The notes beneath the pieces are model-generated. The model saw nothing but the letters and a program-made list of their open reading frames with translations. It made no database searches and was not told where the DNA came from. Of a stretch of 64,000 bases of DNA, positions 16,046 through 22,509 are shown piece by piece (positions within the stretch are counted from its first letter, which is position 1; the number at the start of each line of letters is the position of its first letter). The position numbers and the translations under genes are program-made. Origin of the DNA: VRUE01 sp963812335 (lineage in GTDB: Bacteria; Actinomycetota; Thermoleophilia; Solirubrobacterales; 70-9); assembly GCA_963812335.1 (NCBI GenBank), contig CAWEUU010000007.1, positions 20,707-84,706 on the forward strand. Reading direction: 5' to 3'.

Positions 16046-16924
16046 CTACCGGCGTTCGAAGTCGACCCTGATGCGCTGGCTCTCGTCGCGCGCCTCCGCC
16101 TTGGCGAGGGCGCCGAGCACGCGCTCGTCCTCGTCGCGGCCGACGCCGAGCAGGCTGCGCGGCCAGAGGCCGCGGGCGCGGACGACGTTGAGCTCGGCGC
16201 TGAGCACGGTCAGTACCGCACCAAGGTTGATCCAGACCAGCAGGCCGAGGACGAGGGCGAAGGTGCCGTAGGCGGGGGCCGCATTGCGAACCTCGTGCGC
16301 GATGAAGTAGCCGCCGATCAGCTGCAGGCCCGACCAGCAGACGGCGGCGAGGACGACGCCGGGCAGCAGCGCCGCGAACGACGCCGGACGCGTCCCCAGC
16401 AGCGAGAAGAGGGCGCCGAAGACGAGCAGGTTGATGCCGACCGAGGTCGCGATGCCGCCGACCGGGCCGAAGAGGTCGGCGCCGCCGCCGACCAGGCCGG
16501 AGGCGACCGTCGAGGCGAGCGTCAGCGCGCCGAGGACGACGAGCAGGACGAGCGCCCGCAGACGCGAGGTGAGGAAGTCGGGGCGGTCCCGGAAGGGGAT
16601 CGCCCAGACCCGGTCGAGCGCAGTCTGGGTCGCGAGAACGACGCCAAAGCCGGCCCAGATCGAGCCGGCGATGCCGATCGCGAGCGCGACGCCGCTGCCC
16701 TCCAGCGAGCTGACCCCGATCTGCTCACCGATCACCGGGAACTGGGTCAGTACCGAGTCGACCGCTTCCTGGCGCAACTGCGGGTCGCCGGCGAGCACGT
16801 AGCCGAGCACCGTGGTGAACAGCAGCAGCAGCGGGAACAGCGAGAAGAAGGCCCGGAAGGCGATCAACCCGGCGAGGTTGCCGCCCTGGTCGTCGCCGAA
16901 CTTCTTGACCACCGCGACCGGCAC
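16046..16924 (-). CDS. YihY/BrkB-family inner-membrane protein
   Basis: 292 residues with about six hydrophobic helices. FGDDQGGNLAGLIAFRAFFSLFPLLLLFT is the family N-terminal signature, split here around its polar start; APAYGTFALVLGLLVWINLGA lies near the C-terminus. Often mislabelled ribonuclease BN; the function is not established. GTG 16924 is the only usual start in frame, but homologues normally have about 15 more residues, so a CTG or upstream start is possible. It is 50 bp downstream of the ferritin-like gene on the same strand. Confidence 0.85.
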   Translation of the reverse strand: MPVAVVKKFGDDQGGNLAGLIAFRAFFSLFPLLLLFTTVLGYVLAGDPQLRQEAVDSVLTQFPVIGEQIGVSSLEGSGVALAIGIAGSIWAGFGVVLATQTALDRVWAIPFRDRPDFLTSRLRALVLLVVLGALTLASTVASGLVGGGADLFGPVGGIATSVGINLLVFGALFSLLGTRPASFAALLPGVVLAAVCWSGLQLIGGYFIAHEVRNAAPAYGTFALVLGLLVWINLGAVLTVLSAELNVVRARGLWPRSLLGVGRDEDERVLGALAKAEARDESQRIRVDFERR

Positions 16925-16974
16925 GGCAAGGACCGCGTGGCGCTGCTGAAAGCGATCCAGTGCGCGCAGCGCCT

Positions 16975-17490
16975 TCAGGCGAGGCCCTCGAACTCGTACT
17001 CGCGCAGGTAGCCCTCGAAGAGGCGGCGGTGGCCCTGCTCGTCGCGGAGGATCGCGATCGTCATGTCCTGGGTGACCGGGTCGACACCCTCGGTCTCCTC
17101 GATGATCTTGGTGTAGTGCTCGATCGCGCCGGTCTCGGCCTTGATCACGCCGCGGACGATGTGCACGGTGTCGGTCTGGTGCTCGGGCGGCTGCAGGAAG
17201 GACTGCTCGGCGGAGAACCCCTCCGAGCCGGGGACGACGCCGTAGAGCTCCTTGATCCGGTCGGCGAACTGCTTCGCGTGGCCGAGCTCCTCTTCGACGT
17301 CCTCGGCGAGCGACTCCTTGATCTCCTGTGCCCGCACGCCGTCGAGGTTGACCGAGGCGGCGATGTAGCTCATCACGGTCTCGATCTCCATCCAGTACGC
17401 CTTCTGCAACAGCTCGACGACGTGCTCGCGCTGCTCGAGGTTGGCGCTGTCGTAGATGCCCTTACTCGGCGACGGTGTTGATGCCTCCAT
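16975..17490 (-). CDS. Ferritin-like (bacterioferritin-type) protein
   Basis: 171 residues forming a four-helix bundle. Diiron ligands are suggested by AYWMEIETVMSYI, EDVEEELGHAKQFA (ExxH) and the C-terminal RDEQGHRRLFEGYL (ExxH), with KAETGAIEHYTKIIEE between. Stores iron or removes peroxide in the cytosol. The start ATG begins a frame not extended upstream. Located next to membrane and stress genes. Which ferritin subfamily it belongs to cannot be decided by eye. Confidence 0.82.
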   Translation of the reverse strand: MEASTPSPSKGIYDSANLEQREHVVELLQKAYWMEIETVMSYIAASVNLDGVRAQEIKESLAEDVEEELGHAKQFADRIKELYGVVPGSEGFSAEQSFLQPPEHQTDTVHIVRGVIKAETGAIEHYTKIIEETEGVDPVTQDMTIAILRDEQGHRRLFEGYLREYEFEGLA

Positions 17491-17557
17491 CGTTCCTCCG
17501 TTCTCCTTCGGCCGGGGTGCTTCTTCCGAGCTTACGCCTACCCGGCGAGCAGACCGG

Positions 17558-18661
17558 TCAATCGCCGAAGTCGGCGCGCGGGACGATGTCCGGATCGCCG
17601 CCGGTCCAGGCGGTGAAGCGGTACCAGGCGGGCTTCGCCTCGCGGCCCTCGGTGAGCAACCCGGCCGAGTCGCAGAACTGGCAGCCCGCTTTGATGTCTG
17701 CCCAGGAGAACCACCAGACGCCGCCGATCCGCCAGGAGCGACGATGCCTGGCCAGCATTCCGAAGGCCTGATCGAGCTCCCTCGCCTGGCCGAGCAGGCC
17801 CCGCTCCCAGCGCGTCTGGAAGCTGTCGGAGCCCCAGCCGAGCTCGGTCACGTAAAGCAGCGTGGCGGCATCGTGATGACGGCGCATGATCCGGCGCAGG
17901 TTGCGGATCTGCGGTCGCATCGCCGCGGCATCGGCGACGTAGGGGTGCAGGGCGACGCCGTCGAAGAAGGGCTTGACGCGCCGGGCCCGGTAGACGCGGT
18001 TGAGGAAGTCGCCGGAGCTGACGTTTGGCGGGATCTGCAGCGGCCGGCCGAAGAGGCCGCCGAGGATCACCTTGGCGCCGCGGTCAGCGCGGTGGATGGC
18101 GCGACCACTGACCCGTAGCAGCCGCGCGAAGCGCTCCGGGTTCGACCCGGCGGCGAAGGTGATGATGTTGGGCTCGTTCCAGATCTCCCACCTGCGGATC
18201 GGCAGCGCCGTCAGCCCGGGGTTCTCGCGCCAGAAGGCGCCCCGCGGTCCGTAGCGGCGCACCGCGCGGCGCAGAAAGGATGCCCAGGCCCGACGCGCCC
18301 AACCCCGATAGACGGGTTCGACCCGCGTCTCGCCGGCAACCCACGGCGGCGTGCCCCAGACGAAGGGGAAGACCCGCATCCCGTGTTCGGCGGCAAGCTG
18401 CACCGAGCGGTCGAAGTCGGACCAGTTCGGGGCGACCAGATAGGGGCTGTGCGGCTCGACGCCGCTCCAGTAGAGCGGCAGCCGCAGGCTGCGCAGCCCG
18501 GCCGACTGCATCAGCGCGAAGTCGCCCTTGTTCGATGCGGTCTGCGGCGAGATGCCGACGAATTCCGCCGGCAGACGCGCAGAGGCGGTCGCCGGCAGCA
18601 TCAGCAGCGCCGCGAGCAATGCGGGAATTGCGAGCTTTCGGATCAAGAGCACTGATTGCAA
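17558..18661 (-). CDS. Secreted glycoside hydrolase-like protein (clan GH-A fold)
   Basis: 367 residues. A signal peptide is clear (IRKLAIPALLAALLMLP followed by ATASA). Barrel features: GLRSLRLPLYWSGVEP early, RRWEIWNEPN with the likely acid/base glutamate, VALHPYV, and LYVTELGWGS with the likely nucleophile. The order and spacing match clan GH-A retaining glycosidases related to GH39/GH5, but the exact family and sugar are not recognisable. Monocistronic, upstream of tRNA-Pro on the opposite strand. Confidence 0.8.
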   Translation of the reverse strand: MQSVLLIRKLAIPALLAALLMLPATASARLPAEFVGISPQTASNKGDFALMQSAGLRSLRLPLYWSGVEPHSPYLVAPNWSDFDRSVQLAAEHGMRVFPFVWGTPPWVAGETRVEPVYRGWARRAWASFLRRAVRRYGPRGAFWRENPGLTALPIRRWEIWNEPNIITFAAGSNPERFARLLRVSGRAIHRADRGAKVILGGLFGRPLQIPPNVSSGDFLNRVYRARRVKPFFDGVALHPYVADAAAMRPQIRNLRRIMRRHHDAATLLYVTELGWGSDSFQTRWERGLLGQARELDQAFGMLARHRRSWRIGGVWWFSWADIKAGCQFCDSAGLLTEGREAKPAWYRFTAWTGGDPDIVPRADFGD

Positions 18662-18691
18662 ACGCGGACCGCAGCCAAAGTAGCGGCCTGG

Positions 18692-18697
18692 GATAAT
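18692..18697 (+). promoter_or_regulatory. -10 box of tRNA-Pro
   Basis: GATAAT ends 10 bases before the first base of the tRNA. No convincing -35 at the standard distance. Confidence 0.45.
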
Positions 18698-18707
18698 CGC
18701 CGCTCAT

Positions 18708-18781
18708 CGGGGCGTGGCGCAGCCTGGTAGCGCGCACCGTTCGGGTCGGTGAGGTCCCCGGTTCAAATCCGGGCGCCCCGA
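18708..18781 (+). tRNA. tRNA-Pro (anticodon CGG)
   Basis: A 74-base cloverleaf: acceptor CGGGGCG pairs with CGCCCCG, a D arm with GCGC/GCGC, anticodon stem CACCG/CGGTG around the loop TTCGGGT giving anticodon CGG (Pro, codon CCG), and T arm CCCGG/CCGGG around TTCAAAT. Discriminator base A; no encoded CCA. Its last 13 bases plus ATTG are repeated at 27361-27376, so it is the attachment site of the genomic island that follows. Confidence 0.96.
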
Positions 18782-18784
18782 TTG
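18769..18784 (+). repeat. att site (island left end, within tRNA-Pro 3' end)
   Basis: CCGGGCGCCCCGATTG occurs here and exactly again at 27361-27376. A tRNA 3' end repeated in direct orientation is the hallmark of integration by a tyrosine recombinase. Confidence 0.9.
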
Positions 18785-19092
18785 GCAGCATCCCCCCGTC
18801 GTGCCTGGCACCACCCCGCACAGCCGCACCACATCAGGCACGACGGGGCGGTCTTGCGGGGCGATGCGGGGGCATCTGTGATGCAGGTGTGATGCACCGC
18901 GGTCCCGCCGAGTGATGCACCCCCGACCGCGCTGCCGGACGATCGAGGCTGCCGGGCGGCTGGACCCGCGCGCAGCGGTGGCGCTCAAGTTGGCCGAGGC
19001 GTTCGGTATGGAGGTGCCCGCAGGGAAGCCAGCCGTCGAGCCGCTGGTCGCTCGCGCCGCCTAGTCTTGAGCGCGATGGGGCGCAGCCGCAC
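18782..19092. other. Island left-end region without an intact gene
   Basis: It holds a perfect 14-bp inverted repeat CCCCGTCGTGCCTG at 18794-18807 and its complement at 18835-18848; three TGATGCA copies at 18879, 18890 and 18913; and the tail of a decayed helix-turn-helix gene. The repeats could be recombinase or excisionase arm sites. Confidence 0.6.
18924..19064 (+). pseudogene. Remnant of an XRE-type helix-turn-helix protein
   Basis: The frame 18924-19064 ends in TAG and reads RTIEAAGRLDPRAAVALKLA followed by EAFGMEVPAG. This resembles the C-terminal half of a Cro/C1 helix-turn-helix domain (IxxxExGxRxPxxxTxxKLAxAxG). No start and no first helices are present in frame, so it appears to be the 3' remnant of an island control gene. 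The match is short. Confidence 0.4.
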
Positions 19093-19629
19093 ATGACGAG
19101 CCAGCGAAATGGATCGGAGATCATCGGCAGGGAGCGCCAATGGGATGCCGCGATCACGAAGCAGCTCCCCGATCTTCTGACCCGGCTTCTGGACTCGCCG
19201 ATCTATGGACTTGGCGAGGGGCGCGAGCTACCGCCAGCGGCCTACGGCGTGTACCTGTTCTCGGAGCGGGGGAAGCCCCGCTACGTCGGCCGGGTGGGGC
19301 TGACGGAGCGCTCCAAGCGCGCGGGCAAGAAGTTCTCGAACTTCCGCACGCGCCTTCGAGGTCACGTCCGACCTCGCCACAACGAGGGCACCTACGCCTA
19401 CGCGCGGACCGTGCGGAGCTTCCACCGGAAAAGGAAGCCGCTCGCCGGAACCCGGAGGGAGAACTGCGCTGACCCGGAGTTCGTGGCGGAGTTCCGTCGC
19501 CAATGCGAACGGATCGCGCGCTGGGACTTCCAGGTAGTTGAGATCACCGACAACCGCCTCGCCGCAGTCTTTGAGATTTACGCGGCGACGGTGCTTGGGC
19601 TGCGCCACCAGACGTTCGCGGTTAGCTGA
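19093..19629 (+). CDS. GIY-YIG nuclease-like protein
   Basis: 178 residues. YGVYLFSERGKPRYVGRVG is the GIY-YIG core variant (GVY...YVG), followed by FRTRLRGHVRPRHNEG with the expected Arg and His. The late AVFEIYAATVLG could provide the catalytic Glu. Proteins with this domain are homing, repair or defence nucleases; island location favours mobility or defence. No additional domain is visible. Start ATG 19093 is the first methionine of the frame. Confidence 0.72.
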   Translation: MTSQRNGSEIIGRERQWDAAITKQLPDLLTRLLDSPIYGLGEGRELPPAAYGVYLFSERGKPRYVGRVGLTERSKRAGKKFSNFRTRLRGHVRPRHNEGTYAYARTVRSFHRKRKPLAGTRRENCADPEFVAEFRRQCERIARWDFQVVEITDNRLAAVFEIYAATVLGLRHQTFAVS

Positions 19630-19675
19630 AGGTGGCGGCGCCCCCAGCGAACCGAGCGGTGCCGCTGACTTTCTA

Positions 19676-20030
19676 ATGGCCTCGCCCGCGGACCCCGCTA
19701 TAAACCCCTCCTACGTGGAGGCTGAGGGGCTTGCAGGGGAGGCCAAGGACGCAGAGGGGGCGCGAGTCGTCCTTCCGGCGCGCGTCTGGAATGGCAAGCT
19801 GCTGCGTGACCACCCCGAGCTCGAGGCCCACCAGGCCGACGTGCTGCGAGCCGTCAGCGAGCCCGATCACGTCGCCGTCGATCCGGTCTACGCGGATCGC
19901 CGCCGTAACTATCTGAAAAGAGGCCGGGCCGAGCCGCTGGCTGCTGGTGGTCGTAAGCTATGAGCAAGAACCGGCGCGGATCATCTCTGCGTTCGGCAAC
20001 CGGAAGGACCCGCCGTCATGGAGCGAGTGA
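19676..20030 (+). pseudogene. Frameshifted toxin-like gene upstream of DUF2283
   Basis: From ATG 19676 the first frame reads VWNGKLLRDHPELEAHQADV and VAVDPVYADRRRNYLKRG, then runs to a stop at 19963. The natural continuation GPSRWLLVVVSYEQEPARII, ending FGNRKDPPSWSE, is in the +1 frame and stops at 20030. The switch lies near 19913-19925, next to CTGAAAAGAGG. The joined product resembles small RelE/BrnT-like or DUF4258-type toxins that precede DUF2283 antitoxins. Its end overlaps the next start by 13 bp. Broken gene or sequencing error. Confidence 0.65.
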
Positions 20031-20305
20031 AGATCAGGATCGGGCCAGTTACCTTCGACCAGGCCGACTACGACGCCGAGCACGACGTGCTCTATCTGCA
20101 CGTCGGCGAGCCTCAGGAGGGAGAGGGCGAGGAGACGCCCGAGGGGCACGTCATCCGGTACCTGCCAGGCACTCGCCGAATTGTCGGCCTGACCGTGCTC
20201 GGCCCGCGCCGCATCCTCGACCGCGACGGCAATCTGCGCATCACCATCCCGGAGTCGATCGAGGCGAGCGCCGACGACCTGGCTCCGGCGCTTGCAGCGG
20301 TCTGA
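20018..20305 (+). CDS. DUF2283 family protein (probable antitoxin)
   Basis: 95 residues. YDAEHDVLYLHVGEP, GHVIRYLPGTRRIVGLTVL and RDGNLRITIPE follow the DUF2283 pattern throughout. DUF2283 genes are commonly paired with a short toxin gene, and the overlapping upstream open frame here fits that. It would neutralise the toxin; if the toxin frame is truly broken the antitoxin is an orphan. Followed by a GC-rich hairpin (20360-20389) that could end the unit. Confidence 0.85.
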   Translation: MERVKIRIGPVTFDQADYDAEHDVLYLHVGEPQEGEGEETPEGHVIRYLPGTRRIVGLTVLGPRRILDRDGNLRITIPESIEASADDLAPALAAV

Positions 20306-20359
20306 CGCTGGGCGACTCTACGCGTGCTTCGTGGCGAGGATGCCGCTTAGAAACACAGC

Positions 20360-20389
20360 GCCCCGCCGGGCTGGCTTGCCGGGCGGGGC
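20360..20389 (+). terminator. GC-rich hairpin after DUF2283
   Basis: GCCCCGCC (20360-20367) pairs with GGCGGGGC (20382-20389). It sits just upstream of the IS end and is followed only by TTAAG, so termination is probable rather than certain. Confidence 0.5.
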
Positions 20390-20452
20390 TTAAGGTGAAC
20401 TGACTCCAAGTTCCCCCGACACTTCCGGGGGATCGATAGCCCTTCGAAGCGA

Positions 20453-20486
20453 GACAGCCCCCGACCCAGCTGGGTCGGGGGCTGTC
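20453..20486. terminator. Perfect 17-bp palindrome upstream of the transposase
   Basis: GACAGCCCCCGACCCAG (20453-20469) is followed directly by its complement. Such a structure inside an IS end usually blocks outside transcription into the transposase gene. Confidence 0.6.
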
Positions 20487-20542
20487 CGCGCTGCGACTCA
20501 GGCTCCTGGCTTCACGCCAATGAAGTTCAGAAAGGGAGTCGC

Positions 20543-21525
20543 ATGACCAAGGATGACGTGCTGTTCGGCTACCGCCAAGCCCTCTTCGCGGAGGCCGCGA
20601 GGACAAGCGTTGCTGCGGCCTGCCGGCGCTTCGGGGTGCACCGCTCTACCTACTACGGCTGGAAGAGGGCCGTCGAGCGCCATGGCCTCGAGGTGCTGCG
20701 CCCCAGGGAGCGCCGGCGCCCCAAGATGCCCAACCAGCTGCCGAAGATGGTCGAGGAGCGGATCCTCAGCTTCTCGATCGCCCACCCGGGGCTCGGTCCC
20801 AAGCGCATCGCCGGGGAGCTGCGTCGTTCCAAGTGGGGCGCGATCGTGGTCTCGCCCAACGGCGTCTGGAAGGTGCTCTGCCGCCACGGCCTCAACACCC
20901 GAGCCAAGCGCCTGGGGCTGGTGGCGGGCTACGCGGCGCCCTACGAGCCACCCCGGGATCCCGGCCCAGAGGGCCATATCGATGTCTCCCGACCCGGCGA
21001 GCTGGTCGGGATCGACTGCTTTTACGTCGGGCGGCTGCGCGGCACAGAGGGCAAGGTCTGGCAGCTCACCGCGATCGACGTCGCCTCCTCCTTCGGCTGG
21101 GCGGAGCTGGTGGTCGCCAAGAGGGCAACCCGGTCGGGCGGCAGACCTCAAAGCTCGCGCGGCGGGTCGCCGCTCATCTGGAGACTGCGGGCTGGCGCCT
21201 GGAGCGCTTGCTCTCCGACAATGGCAACGAGTTCAAGGGCGAGTTCACCAAGACGGTGGAAGACCTGGGTGCCCGCCACACCCGGATCCACGCCGGGCGG
21301 CCGCAGACCAACGGCAACGTCGAGGCCCTGCACAAGACGATCCTCGACGAGTGCTGGCGGCCTGCCTTCGCCCGCTACTTGCAGCCTCGCCTGAGCGGCC
21401 TCAAACGGGAGCTCGACACCTACCTGCGCTTCTACAACTTCGACCGAGTTCACCATGGCCGCCTGACCGGCGGCCAGATCCCGGCGGACATCGTCTACGG
21501 TGCCCGCAAGATGGAGGTCAGATGA
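20543..21525 (+). pseudogene. IS481-like transposase with one frameshift
   Basis: The first frame reads from ATG 20543 with an N-terminal helix-turn-helix (AAACRRFGVHRSTYYGWKRA) and the first DDE aspartate in GIDCFYVGRL. The rest, with LLSDNGNEFKGEF (second D) and QTNGNVEALHKTILDE (catalytic E), is in another frame and ends at 21525. Adding one G to the GGG at about 21123-21125 would give KRGNPVGRQTSKLARRV and restore one protein of about 328 residues. There is no programmed-frameshift motif at this position, so the copy is inactive or the base was missed in sequencing. Confidence 0.85.
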
Positions 21526-21814
21526 GCCTGGGGTGTCGGCACATCTTGGAGTCTGTCCAGCTTAAGGTCCGGACCAAACTGTGCCTATGCCTTGCGGATC
21601 GCAATCCTTCTAGCTCGCCACTTGGCGACGAAGGCTTCTCCGAGGGGTTGGGGCATAGTCCAACTTGTCCTCTACGGCGGGGTGTCCTTGTTGGCATCGC
21701 GCCAGGGACGGCACCCGCAACCAGCACTCTCTCAAACGCTCCGGCGGCAAAAGTCACCGTGGCGACCACGGCCGCGACGGAGATCCCCAGCGTTGTGCCT
21801 TTGACCCAGCTCAC
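21518..21814 (-). CDS. Small hypothetical membrane protein next to the IS (doubtful)
   Basis: 98-residue frame starting VKGTTLGISVAAVVATVTFA, which looks like one membrane helix; the rest is low in structure. It runs into the right end of the IS, so the last codons (below about 21566) belong to the IS and any real gene was cut by the insertion. It lies 24 bp downstream of the next minus-strand frame. Weak evidence. Confidence 0.3.
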   Translation of the reverse strand: MSWVKGTTLGISVAAVVATVTFAAGAFERVLVAGAVPGAMPTRTPRRRGQVGLCPNPSEKPSSPSGELEGLRSARHRHSLVRTLSWTDSKMCRHPRLI

Positions 21815-21838
21815 GCCGAAGACAGCAGCGGTGGACTC

Positions 21839-22147
21839 TCACGAGCTGAGGAGCCGCCAGAGACGAATCAAACGGTTGCGTGGCCGCCAGCCCTTCTCAA
21901 GCGGGTCCGCCGCGTCAACTCTCGGATTCGGTTCCCAATAGCGCAGGTCAATGAGCCACGCGCTGTCCCAGCCGTCCGTGAATGGATCGAGCGCCGCAGT
22001 TCGTACCTCGATGTCCATAGCTGCGAGTTGCGCTTCGTACGCTCGGGCATATCGTGGCCACACCTCCTCACCCCAGCGCCTCCTTCTCCACTCACGAAAC
22101 CGCGACTCAAAGGCCGATCCAGTTCCAGACTCCCAGTCGAGCCGCAT
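21839..22147 (-). CDS. Hypothetical 102-residue protein
   Basis: From ATG 22147 the frame gives a composition typical of real protein, rich in Trp, Arg and acidic residues (RFREWRRRRWGEEVWPRYAR, then DSAWLIDLRYWEPNPRVD). No family recognised, no membrane helix. It is the only plausible coding content between the IS and the STAND gene. The start is uncertain and no ribosome site is visible. Confidence 0.42.
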   Translation of the reverse strand: MRLDWESGTGSAFESRFREWRRRRWGEEVWPRYARAYEAQLAAMDIEVRTAALDPFTDGWDSAWLIDLRYWEPNPRVDAADPLEKGWRPRNRLIRLWRLLSS

Positions 22148-22509
22148 GACCGGAGTCAGCGGCCTGTGATGACGCAGGGGACCGCCCGGGCGGCGGCGCG
22201 CCAGGTTCGCGTCCTCTACAGCGTCCTCTTGTGCCAAGAGCACGGCCTCTGACGCGTCGGGTTTTCCGCTCGCCGTTTCCTGTGCTCCGTGCTTCTCGCC
22301 GCGCTCCGCCAATTGTCGCCGGTTGTTCCTCGGTGGAATCCTAGACTGGCCTTCGGAAGCTCTCGCTCGCGCGAACCTGAATCTGAGGTAGACAAGCACC
22401 ACAGAGGCGACACTGGTTTCTCCCGAGGGTCGAGAACGCTCGGAGAGCTGAGCGCCACATGTAAGGTCGGCGAAGAGGGCTGGGCGACGGGATCGAGTCG
22501 GGAGCATCC
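22148..22509. other. Intergenic stretch upstream of the STAND gene
   Basis: 362 bases without a supported gene; a short minus-strand frame exists but has no protein-like pattern. It would hold the promoter of the STAND operon. A weak Shine-Dalgarno GGGAG lies before ATG 22510. Confidence 0.5.

Larger units (their letters stand above)
20395..21560 (+). mobile_element. IS481-like insertion sequence with inverted ends
   Basis: The left end (20395 on) and the reverse complement of the right end (to 21560) share GACTCCAAG and CCGACAC at matching positions within about 28 bases. CTTAAG flanks both sides (20389-20394 and 21561-21566), a probable 6-bp target duplication, though it is palindromic and might be part of the ends. 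The element holds one frameshifted transposase gene and a perfect palindrome upstream of it. Confidence 0.82.

Noticed and set aside
21100..21140. Programmed -1 frameshift in the transposase
   Set aside because: No slippery heptamer at the junction, and the shift falls inside the catalytic core; a one-base loss fits better.
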